A stretch of DNA of 64,000 nucleotides from Bedellia somnulentella (Eukaryota > Arthropoda > Insecta > Lepidoptera > Bedelliidae). The notes beneath the pieces were generated by a model. The model was not told the DNA's origin. It made no database searches and saw only the letters and a program-made list of their open reading frames with translations. Of this stretch, positions 32,531 through 43,900 are shown piece after piece. The position numbers and the translations under genes are program-made. Every line of letters starts with the position of its first letter. Positions within the stretch are counted from its first letter, which is position 1. The stretch lies in NCBI GenBank assembly GCA_963576735.1, contig OY755197.1:942501-1006500 (forward strand), in the 5' to 3' direction.

Positions 32531-33486
32531 TCATGGCTGAGGATTTTGTTGCAGATGAACAGCTTGCTGAGCTGCCTGCTGAGCTTGTTGTAGCTGCTGT
32601 TGAGCTGCGGCTTGCTGGGCGACGTGTTGGGCGGCTTGTTGGGCGACTTGTTGGGCAGCGTGTTGGGCAACCTGTTGGGCCGCGTGTTGGGCAACTTGTT
32701 GGGCCGCATGTTGGGCTACTTGCTGCGCCGCCACTTGCTGAGCTGCCACAGCTTGGGCTTGCTGCGGAATATTAAATCCAAGCATCCTCGGATCGTGCAA
32801 TCTTAAAGCCTGCTCCAACCTTTGTTCTTGAGCGAGTCTAAACGCTTCAACTAATTCTGGCGATAGCTGTCCCCCGGCATCGCTCGGTGGAGCGGGAGGG
32901 AATCCTCCGTTGTGACGAAGAGGACTTGGAGATTGAGGAGGATGTGAAGCGGCCGCTTGGCTAACAGCAAGTCTTAGAGCTTCAGCTTGCGATCGTAGAA
33001 GAGCTTCAGCTTGTTGAATTCTCAAAGCAGCTTCATTTGTCGGTGGTGTTTCTGGAGGCTGAGTTGGCGGGGGCTCTCGTGCGAGCTGCTGTCTCATCGC
33101 AGACATTAAATTAGCAGCAGCTACTTGTACTGCGTTTGCTCCCTCTCCTGGTTGCGCCATCATATTGGCTGCAGCAGCAGCGATAGCGGCGACACGTTCG
33201 TCGCCAAATTGATGACCATTGTTTGCTCGAAGAATATCAGAAAGTTTATTAACAGCTGCTCCTGCTTCTGAACCAGCCGATGAAGATAATCGACCGTTGG
33301 ATGATGAATCTGAATGAGCAGGTGATGGTGGGGCTAAGCCAAGAAGTCCGGAGCCCCCAGCTGAAGCTGACACGGCGGCAATTATGTCGCGTTCTCGCCG
33401 TTCGGCAGCTGCTCGAGATAGAACATATTGGGCTGCAAATTGATGTTTCGGTTCCATTCTCATGTGCTCCATGTGAGAAAGCAGGC
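32531..33486 (-). CDS. dati: dati-like terminal exon: end of finger 7 and Ala/Gln-rich C-terminus
   Basis: Acceptor CCCTATTTCAG|GC, stop TGA at 32531-32533; 956 nt. Begins LLSHMEHMRMEPKHQFAAQ (H274, H277 and H284 as possible ligands), then a basic AAAERRERD patch. A ~190-residue low-complexity region follows, rich in Ala, Ser, Pro and Gln. The last ~75 residues are a near-repeat of an eight-residue unit (QQVAQHAA). Such Ala/Gln tracts are common in insect transcription factors and may act in repression or activation. The antisense strand is also open here, which is a by-product of the repeats. Confidence 0.88.
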
Positions 33487-36400
33487 CTGAAATAGGGAAT
33501 TTCATACTTTTAATAAATATTTGTCATTACAAACACCAACTATACCATTTTTTATTTATTTATGGTATATTAGTTAAACTTTTTTTTTTATTTAAAATTA
33601 ACCAATTTTTTAATATTAACAGTTAAGAAAATACAGAAAGATAAATTTGGAAAGCTACCGTATACTAGACAATTATATTCTACTTCTAGTTCACTCGGTT
33701 TACTATAAGTCTGAATTCATACGGTTTATGATTATAATGTTTTGTTTTTTGCCTACAGTTGGTTATATATTAAATGCTTACTAAACAATTTTAATTAAGA
33801 AAATAGTTTTAATCTATTGTGCCCATTGGAATATATGAATGTTAATGACTGTCTATGTTAAAAGGAATTCACACATATCATTACCTGACATTCAGTGTAA
33901 AAAATGTATTTATTTGCTCCGATTTTACTGAAAGTAATTTATCTTCCCAAAAAGACCTACCGCTTTCATGAGTAAAAACAGCTTGGCATACAGAGCACGG
34001 CCACATACGAAGACTGCTGGTCAGCTGAGTTTCAGGATGACACGCAAGATGTTTCCTCAGAGAACCCTCATTCACGTAGTGCTTCCCACAAACTGGGCAT
34101 GGGTGGTTCGCAGTCCGCCGCTTTGCTATATAAGGATCAGTTGATGGTTTAACTTGAGCTGGATACGGTGACGTGGCAGGGGGGCCTGCATCAGCATCAC
34201 CGAAAGAGACAGGGATAGGTGGGTTAGTGGATTAGAGAGGGAGGAGAGAAAAAAAAACAAGGTTAGTTTCATTGATATCAGATGTTAGCGGCTAAACTTA
34301 ATTGACACCTTTTGATGTTGATTTAGATTCAGGTATGAAAATATAGGGGGTTTATGAGTTGAACTTAAATTCAAAAGATGCCATTCTTACATCTAAATAA
34401 ATAACCAAAAATGAAGGTAAATTAATACTAGGAGTAAATCATAAACTAAATACAAAACCAATTAACGCACACAGATGAGTAGAACGGATACGACTTCAAA
34501 ATCAAACGAAAACAACCATTAGAATGAATAACAAAACATGTTATGATAACACAGAACGAAACGCCAACCGAAGAATGTGTCTAGTAGTTTTAACAAGAAC
34601 AGTACTGTTTATAAAACATTTTCCACGATAGATACTCGAACAATAATATTACACTTTCCCTCGGATGGCGTTGCGATGTCAACAAATTTATTGTTAAAAC
34701 TAACATCGGTTATGGAAACGATACGTTTTGGTTCACCGTTGATTTTAGTTTAAAACCAACACCCCTGATGGCTTTGTGCGTAATGGAAGTCTTGTCAACT
34801 ATAATCATTTATTATATGAATAAATTTAATTTTAAATAATTATATCTGTTGCAAAAAGTGCTCTATATAAGACTTCCACTAGCAGAATCTTAAAAACTAA
34901 GAATCTATTTTGTACACAGGATTGATTTCATAATAATTTGATAGTTTTAAATTAATCGTATAAAATTCCATAAAAACGTTGATTTTCTAAATTTCCTTGA
35001 CAAAACAGATTTAACTTTATCCTAAACTTAAATTACAATTACAACCTAAAACCGAAAAGAAAATCATTGAAACGAATGAAATTCTTTCCCAAATCATCAA
35101 AATCGGCAAATTTCGGCTTCCGAAACTTACTGGCAACGCCGGATGCATTAGGGTCCTTGTGGGTATTTTTCATATGCTCCACAAGGGCTTCTCCGCCGAA
35201 TACCACTTTGTGGCAAATAGGGCAAGGGGTGGCTGCAGCCCCTCCGATCATCAAAGCGGCGTGTTGCTGCAAAACACCAAGGTGCAGCTGAAGCTCCTGT
35301 TGCACCCGAAGATTGCGTGGAGGGAAGTCAAAAGATTAATAAAAAAACATACATAAATAGACTCACTTTTAAATTTAACGCAAATCTTTTCGAAGTTGGA
35401 TTCTGCATTAATTTAAATGTGAGTCTTATTGATGATCTGCTGTATATTTTTGGAATTAATATTTAATATGCAAAACCATTTACTTCAATTCTTTATGATA
35501 AATATACAGCGGCCATCATTCTTAGATTATGTCCAAAGGGAATTTTGAAAACTAAAAGAGCCGAAAGTGAATTTTGATTTTAAAAATGAACTAAATATAA
35601 GAACATAAAATAGGTAGGTAAATATTAAAAAAAATAACAGAAGACAAAATAATAAGATAATTAAAATGATAGAAAACTATAAAACTTTGGGGATATAAAG
35701 GAATACACAAACTATATAAATTTGTATTTTAGTAGTGTCAAATATCGAATAGCCAAAGTTGGTACTCAGGTTTTTCTGAGCAATTTCAAATTTAAATATT
35801 TAGTACAACAAATTTTTATATATTATATTGCATTGCAAGTATTTTTAAGTTGTTTAAGTATTAAGGCAAAGCAAGGCGATTTTAAATTGACATAATTTCA
35901 TTTGTTAAAAGTGGCTCTCCAGATTGAAGTGTCTAAATTTTAAAAAGTACAGGCTCTGGCGATATTTATGATAGCTCTAATTTTTGAGGTTTTTTCACGG
36001 GTAACCGGAGTCTAGTATTAAAAATATATTTTCCTACCATACACATAGAAAGATCTGGATGAATCCCAGTAAAAACACATTGTTGTGATGATTTTTTTTG
36101 ATACATACATACATACATATACTCACGGCTATAAATCCCTTAACGGGGTAGCCAGAGCTTTGGAATGAAAAATTCCTCAGCCACTTTTGGAAGTTGATTG
36201 AGGGAAAGATGGTAATAATAAACGTTTTTGGTGACGGGTCTCCAACCACATCGCCCAAAAATCAATTAAAAAGCCCCTATACCCTTAGTCACCTCTTACG
36301 ATCACCCACGGGTAGAAATGGGGTAGTGTTATTCTAAGCCAACACTACACGACAATTTTTTTGATGTTTCTTCGTTTTAGATGTTTAATCAGTTTCGCTT

Positions 36401-37758
36401 GAATTTGCGTAAGTTAATGAGTATTTATTAAATAAATGTAGGTCTATGTTATTTTAGTATGTTGGGTTCAATTTGTATAAAAACTTATTTAATTACTAAT
36501 ATAATTTATGTTCTTTTACGACTAGGCATTTAATATAATGAAATATTTAGTATAACTTGTAAGTTTGAATGAAACCATAACATATGATCTTGAAAGCTTC
36601 AAAGTCGAAATCAGTTTCGAACTGTTACTTTAAATCCTTTAAAAGGCTTTATAGATTTTAAGTGAAGGCTTCAAGGGTGTTTTTCTAATACTGACCTTGG
36701 CAGTATGTGTTCTAAGGCTGCTTTCAGTCGCGAAACCTTTTCCGCAGATGTTACAATGAAATGGTCTATTCTTTGCTCTTTCTACCTGGGCATCGTGGTT
36801 TCTCAGATGCTGCTGGAGGTTCGATAGCTGGATGAAGGCTCTGCCGCATTCTGGCAGGTGGCATTTGTATGGGCGTTCGCCTGGTAAAAGAAAACAACTA
36901 TTAAATTTAAAAGTCTTAAAAGCGATAGGACATATGGAAAATAAATTTGGAAATTTGACATACATACATATTCTTACGGCTATAAATCCCTAAAAAGGGT
37001 AGCCAGAGATTCTGAATCAGAAAATTCTTCAGCCAATCTTTGAAGTTAAATGGGTAAAATATTGTAAAATAAATGTTTTTGGTGATGAGTATCACATCGC
37101 CCGAAAATCATCTAAAAAGCCCCAATACCCATAGTCGCCTCTTCCGATCATTGGCCAGTATGCAGTTAATCATATAGCAGGTTTACCAAATAAATTTAAA
37201 TCAGAATACTTGATTTGTTTTAAATACACTTCATAATAGCGGATACAATCGCAAGAAAGTATCATGATTTTCATATTTCACGTTTATTTTTGGTAGTAAA
37301 ATGGTAGAATGGTCATTTTTGAATATTTTATATACGCGTCTAACTTAAATATCGCAAAAAAAATGTCGTTCACAAGCTTTACGGTGAAAGATGGAAAAAG
37401 GCTAGTCCAAGCAAGTTAATTCAAAGAAAATGAAAGGCTATGTTCTGAGCATAATTTTCAGTTGAAACGATACTCAAGACATCGATTTTGCTATTAATAG
37501 CATGTGATGTACATTTTACTTGTAAATTTATTTTTGTGCAAATGTCTTCAAAATTATATCTTTCAAAATTCCAAAGCTCTTTCAAAAATTCACTTTATTA
37601 TAGTGATTTTATTATCAGTTAAGATAGGTACTATTCCATTACTACTTAAAGCTGAGCTATGTGCTTTTTAAAAATCAAAGCTTAAGAAACTGTTGACTTC
37701 TTTGTACCAACTTTGCTCTACATTCATAATTTATTTTTTGTAATCATACGAATACATA

Positions 37759-37799
<41 letters not shown>

Positions 37800-40700
37800 T
37801 ATAAAAATCATCTAAAAAGCCCCAATACCCATAGTCACCTCTTCCGATCATTGGCCAGTATGCAGTTAATCATATAGCAGGTTTACCAAATAAATTTAAA
37901 TCAGAATACTTGATTTGTTTTAAATACACTTCATAATAGCGGATACAATCGCAAGAAAGTATCATGATTTTCATATTTCACGTTTATTTTTGGTAGTACA
38001 ATGGTAGAAAAGGGTCATTTTTGAATATTTTATACACGCGTCTAACTTAAATATCACAAAAAAAAATTGTCGCTCACAAGCTTTACGGAAAAAGATGGAA
38101 AATGGCTAGTCCAAGCAAGTTAATTCAAAGAAAATGAAAGGTTATGTTCTGAGCATAATTTTCAGTTGAAACGATACTCAAGACATCGATTTTGCTATTA
38201 ATAGCATGTGATACATTTTACTTGTAAATTCATTTTTGTGCAAATGTCTTGAAATTATATCTTTCGAAATTCCATAGCTCTTTCAAAAATTCACTTTATT
38301 ACAATGATTTTACTATCAGATAAGATAGGTAGGTACTATTCCATTTCTACTTAAAGCTGAGCTATGTGCTTTTTAAAAATAAAAGCTTAACTGTTGACTT
38401 CTTTGTACCAACTTTGCTCTGCATTCATAATTTATTTTTTTGTGATCATACGAATACATATATATATCTATAGTCACGGCCATAAATACCAAATAGGGGT
38501 AGCCAGAGCTTCAGAGATGGAAACGCCTCAGCCACATTTGGAAGATGATAGGGGAGAAGATGGTAGAAATAAAGTATCGTTAATGATGGGTCTAATGATG
38601 ACCGAATCGCCTAAAAACCACTTGAAAGAGCTATACCCTTAGTCGCCTCTTACGACATCCGTGAGTAGAAACGGGTAGTGACATTCTAAGCCGGCACTAC
38701 ATGACAAAATATGGTCATACTCGTGAACATACCTGAGTAGAAAGAAAGAAAGAAAGAAGAAAGAAAAACATTTATCAGTAGCATGTCCATAAACAATTTA
38801 ACGCTTGAGATCCAAGAGGACGACAGAAGTACTGGCTAAAAATAGCACTACCCCATCGCTTTTTGTGATCGTAGAACGAAGTCAGGCTGGGGCTTTACAA
38901 ATTATCATCAACGGTCCCTCATTGTTCCTTATTTTCCCCTTTCAACATTGTATTGTTGCTAAGGAATGACACTGATTGGATATCTCTGACTATTCTTCGT
39001 TGTAGTAATAAGACAAAGTAAAGTTAAGGTATATAATTCATTCATTCATTCATCATTCATCCATATACTCACGGCTATAGATCCCTTAACGGGGTAGCCA
39101 GAGCTTTGGAATGAGAAATTCCTCAGCCACTTTTGGAAGTTGATTGGGGAAAAGATGGTAATAATAAAAAAAAAAGAAAAAAAAGAAAAGAGAGATTTTT
39201 ATTTGTTGCTGACTAACAAAAAAATACACAGAACATATACAGAAATTACAAAACAGTACAAAATTGATTTTAAAAAGTAAATAAAAGTTTTTGGTGACGG
39301 GTCTCCAACCACATCGCCCAAAAATCACTTAAAAAGCCCCTATACCCTTAGTCGCCTCTTACGATCACCCACGGGTAGAAATGGGGTATATAATATAAGG
39401 TATAAATCTCAAGAAAGATATAGCCATAGCTTCAGAGTCAGAAATTCTTTGGTCATTTTTGAAAGTGGTTAAAACATGTTGTGCCTTATTCCATAGTCAT
39501 AGGATTGGTTTATTCCTTAAGAAAGAGTTACTTTTTCGAAAGGATAAGCATTTTATTGAAATGCGGAAGAAGTTAGAACCGTAAGATCGTTTTTCATGTA
39601 GTTTTTATTTTTTTCTTGTATCCGATGAAAAGTTTTCGCTAATTATAACATGGGTAACCGGAGCTTCAGAATTAAATATCTTTCTGTAATTTTTAGAAAT
39701 TCACTGGGAAAACATAATGAAATAAAGTATAATCGGTGATAGGTCTTTAGCCACATCACCTTTTACAACTACAACCAAAATGCCCCAACACTCTTAGTTG
39801 CCACTTACGACTCTGACAAGAAGAAATGACATACATACATATACCCACGGCTATAGATCCCTAGAAGGGGTAGCCAGAGCTAAGGAATTAGAAATTCCTC
39901 AGCCACTTTTGGCAGTTGCGTGGGAAAAAGATGGTAAAATAAAGGTTGTTGGTGATGGGTCTCCAACCGCATCGCCCAAAAGTCCCTTAAAAGCCCCAAT
40001 ACCGTTAGTCGCCTCTTACACCCACCGGAAGAAAGTAGTTAGTGTTATTTAAGCCACGGATAACATTGACATTGCACAATTCCAAAGTTACATAAAAAAA
40101 TGACAATTGAAGTCGATTAGCACCGAAAAACCAGTTAAAACCAGTTCGGTTGACCTAAATCCGGTAAAGTACTCCGGACCTATCCCAACCAAAGAAATCG
40201 TTGACCGCAGCTCCATTTTTAAAATAAGGCCATATTAAAACGAATGCACACTTTTAGCTTGAACTGCAACCAGAGGTCATCGACTCGCACGCACACTCGC
40301 AACAATAACGTGTACAAATATAGTGAGCGACGCACACTCGCGCACGTATCTGTTTGTCGTGTAAATTTTGCTTGTCTGTGTTTGTGATTTTGCATGTTTG
40401 TGAGGAATGCGTGTACATTGATTCCATGTGAGCTCGAGAACTTAGGAGATATAGTGTACTTCCTACTTCATAGATGTGCGTTTTGTATTGCAATTTTTTC
40501 TTTACGACTTTTGCAATGGTTTTTATTATTACAAGTAATAACATGTACTTAGATTCATACATAGACAATTTTATGGGCTATACAAACTAATAGAAAAGTT
40601 GTGATTACTTTTTGCTAATTTAAAAAAGTTTTCGCTTAGTCAGAAAGTTAGTAGAAGAACAAATTCATATACTCACGCTATTACTATTGGGGTAAACAGA

Positions 40701-40919
40701 GTTAATCAATCGTAACTTTGTGTCATCCTGTCAAAACTTCATCTTTACATACATGCTCTTTAGAGCTACAATATTTGATATTTTAAGGAGTTGATTTCTA
40801 GTTCATGTAGTCATATAAGAAATTTGGGAACATCGGTGTTGAGATTCGTTTTAAACACTTTCAAAGGAATATCAAACTTAAATTAATAAAATCAATATTA
40901 TATATGTATTATTATTATA

Positions 40920-40951
<32 letters not shown>

Positions 40952-43900
40952 TATTATTATATTATATATATGTATATTATTTTTTATAAGTTCAAGTACA
41001 CAACAAGTGGTTCAGAAACCCAATAATTTTAGTGGTAATTTTCCATTCAATTTACCATCTTCATTGATTCTCTAAATTTCTTATTATTTTTATTGTCCCA
41101 TTATCTTTTTTTTTATGTTTCTTACCATATAGTTAACATATCACAACATTTTTCATACAATCACATTCCATAGCATAACTTAGCTTTATGCTATGGCTAC
41201 TTAGAATAGCCACTTCCCAAGTAAGTAATGTAAGTTAAATGACTTAGTATGCTTATAGTACATAAAAGTATTCAAGATATCGTTTTATAGACACTAAGCT
41301 AGAGTGGCTAGGGTGTCCATAAAAACAGGAATGGGCTGGAAAATTATGAAAGCATTTAAATAGCTTATACAGCGATTTTATGGCTTAATTATGTCAATTT
41401 GTTTTTAATATATCTATGTGATTTGATTACATTTTCTGTTCATATTGTTAGACACTAGAGAACATTTGTTTAATGTATTATTGGAGTTTATATTATATAT
41501 TAAGGAAATAAATAGTATTATCACACTTATACTCACAGCTATAAGTCCCTAAATCGGAAAAAATCTTCAGTCACTTAAAAATAAATAAAATTAAAAAATA
41601 TTTCTGAATTATATAATTCACCTTCTTAATTTCAAACATTTTAAGCTTTGGCTGATTTATTTAAACTGATCTATATCGGTTGATACGTACTAATTAATTA
41701 ATATAATTAATCATATTCATGATTAATATGATCAAGGATTGAGAGAGCACGCAGCGAAAATATTTAAACTTTTAAAGGTATTATTTCAGGTTTCGTAGAG
41801 GTAGGAAAGTTTTCCTTTTATATGCTGTGTCAGTTTAGAATAGCTTTAACTTTATTCTTCCCGCGGACTAATGGCTTTAAGGCCTTTTCAAGTCTTTTTT
41901 TTTAGTGATGTGGTTGGAGATTTATCAATACATAGTATAAAACAAAGTCGCTTTCGCTGTATGTCCGTATGTATGCTTAGATCTTTAAAACTACGCAACG
42001 GATTTTGATGCGGTTTTTTTTAAAAGATCGAGTGATTCTTAAGGAAGGTTTGTATGTATAATAAATGCATAATATAGTAGAGAAACACTGATAAATTTAA
42101 AGATTTCTTATGTGATGTCGTAAATAAGCACGTTTTTTTGCGCTTATATTGCAAACGCTGGCTGAACCCTACGAGATAGACCAAAATAATGTACTACAGT
42201 ATTGTTCACCTTAAAAAGTTCAACAAAAAAGTCCGCGATGGTATATGTCTATCTCTTAGGGATAACCCAGCATAACCATTTTTATTCTTTACTAAAAAAT
42301 GGTTATTTACGAAGTGATTTTAATCAATACAGCATTAATCCTTATCCAATTAAGTACCTTAAATAAATTGTGCATTTATTATAGATCAATATGCTTTTTA
42401 CAGCATGTAATTTAAGTGAATATTACCGAAGATATTACAAATTTAAAATGCAGGGTCGTAGTTGTTTACGCCGGGCGGCGCGTGCCTATAAATAGCGCGT
42501 CGATGGCCCGCGCTTCGCCTCCTATCCGACTTAGCTTAGGTACACTCCTTTGCCACGCCAGGGCGGCCTTCAGCCGCCCGGCACAACATATTAAGGTGAC
42601 GCCGCATAGGCCGCAGGGCCAGCAGCACCGAACCAGTGGGGAAATCCTCATAGTCCGGGATCCTATGAGGATTTCCCCACCGGTAAACAAAAAAAAAAAA
42701 AACGCGCTTCGCCTTATAGCACATTATGATTTGCAGCGATCGCACGCGTTTATCGGAGCTCTCTAGCGAGGAAAATATCAAGAATTAATTAAACTACTGA
42801 ATAGAATAAGTATCTTTTGTTGTTGATTATCTTTTAATTTTTATTATTATATTAGTAGTATTGTAAGTACATTAGGTTAGATAGGATTAGCTTAAAACCA
42901 TATTTCTTGGTATTTCTTCCATTAAGACTTTGATTTGCATTTAGAGTTAAGACAATTTAGTATTATGGCGAGCATTTTCAATTATTGAAAATTATAGTTA
43001 AGTTCATAGAAGAACTGAATAGAATAGGTATATTTTGTTGTTGATAATCTTTTGTTTTTAGTCGAACGAATAGTAAGTTAATATTTTTTACTCCAGCACT
43101 AACCAAAAGGACATTCTGTAGTAGGTATATTTTATTTTGCATTGCACCCGTGCGAAGCCGGGGCGGGTCGCTAGTTACCAATAATCCTTTATTTTACTGT
43201 CATTTCACCACAAAATACGAATAGTGGCTGACGAATTCTATCAATTTATCAAGGATGTTCCACCATTTATCTCACAAAAATAATTGCTGTGTAGTGCCGG
43301 CTTAGAATAGCATTACCCCATTTCTGCCGGTGGGTGTACTACGTAACAGGCGACTAACGGTATTGGGGCTTTAAGGTATTTTTGGGCGATGCGGTTGGAG
43401 ACCCATCACCAAAAACCTTTATTTCACCATCTTTTCCCCACGCAACTTCCAAAAGTGGCTGAGGAATTTCTAATTCCCTAGCTCTGGCTACCCATTAATG
43501 GGATTTATAGCCGTGAGTATATGTATGTATGTATATAAAAATAATAGAGGGAAACTATGAAAGTAAATTGGTGATATGCATATTCAAAGCTAAAGTAGTT
43601 GGTAATGCCGATAAATTACATGAATTAATGAATGATAGATGAAGCTCATGAGTTTTGTCATAGAGTAGCGATTGATAACATCTACCTACCCCAATAGACA
43701 CTCACTGGATTCAATATACGAATATATGCATACATACATATACTCACGGCTATAAATCCCAACAAGGGGTAGCCAGAGCTATAGAATAAAAAATTCCTCA
43801 GCCACTATTGAAAATTTGAGTAGGAAAAATATGGTAAAATAAAGGTTGTTGGATATGGGTCTCCAACCGCATCGCCCAAATATCCCTTAAAAGCCCCAAT

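Larger units (their letters stand above)
33487..36695 (-). other. three short introns of the dati-like gene
   Basis: Introns 33487-33960 (474 bp), 34186-35130 (945 bp) and 35297-36695 (1399 bp, apart from the exons between) all have GT-AG ends on the minus strand. Only the last carries a recognisable repeat, the family A copy at 36103-36352. No other coding sequence was seen. Confidence 0.8.

Noticed and set aside
32533..32806. Two plus-strand open frames rich in Gly, Leu, Val and Arg
   Set aside because: They are antisense shadows of the Ala/Gln repeat in the terminal zinc-finger exon, which has clear splice and frame support on the minus strand.
37087..38465. CRISPR-like or satellite array
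   Set aside because: Only two long units with no regular short repeats; a simple tandem duplication explains it.
42416..42781. ORFs of 74-116 codons in the GC-rich Helitron block
   Set aside because: Several overlapping frames are open at once, as expected from high GC. No domain and no start context.
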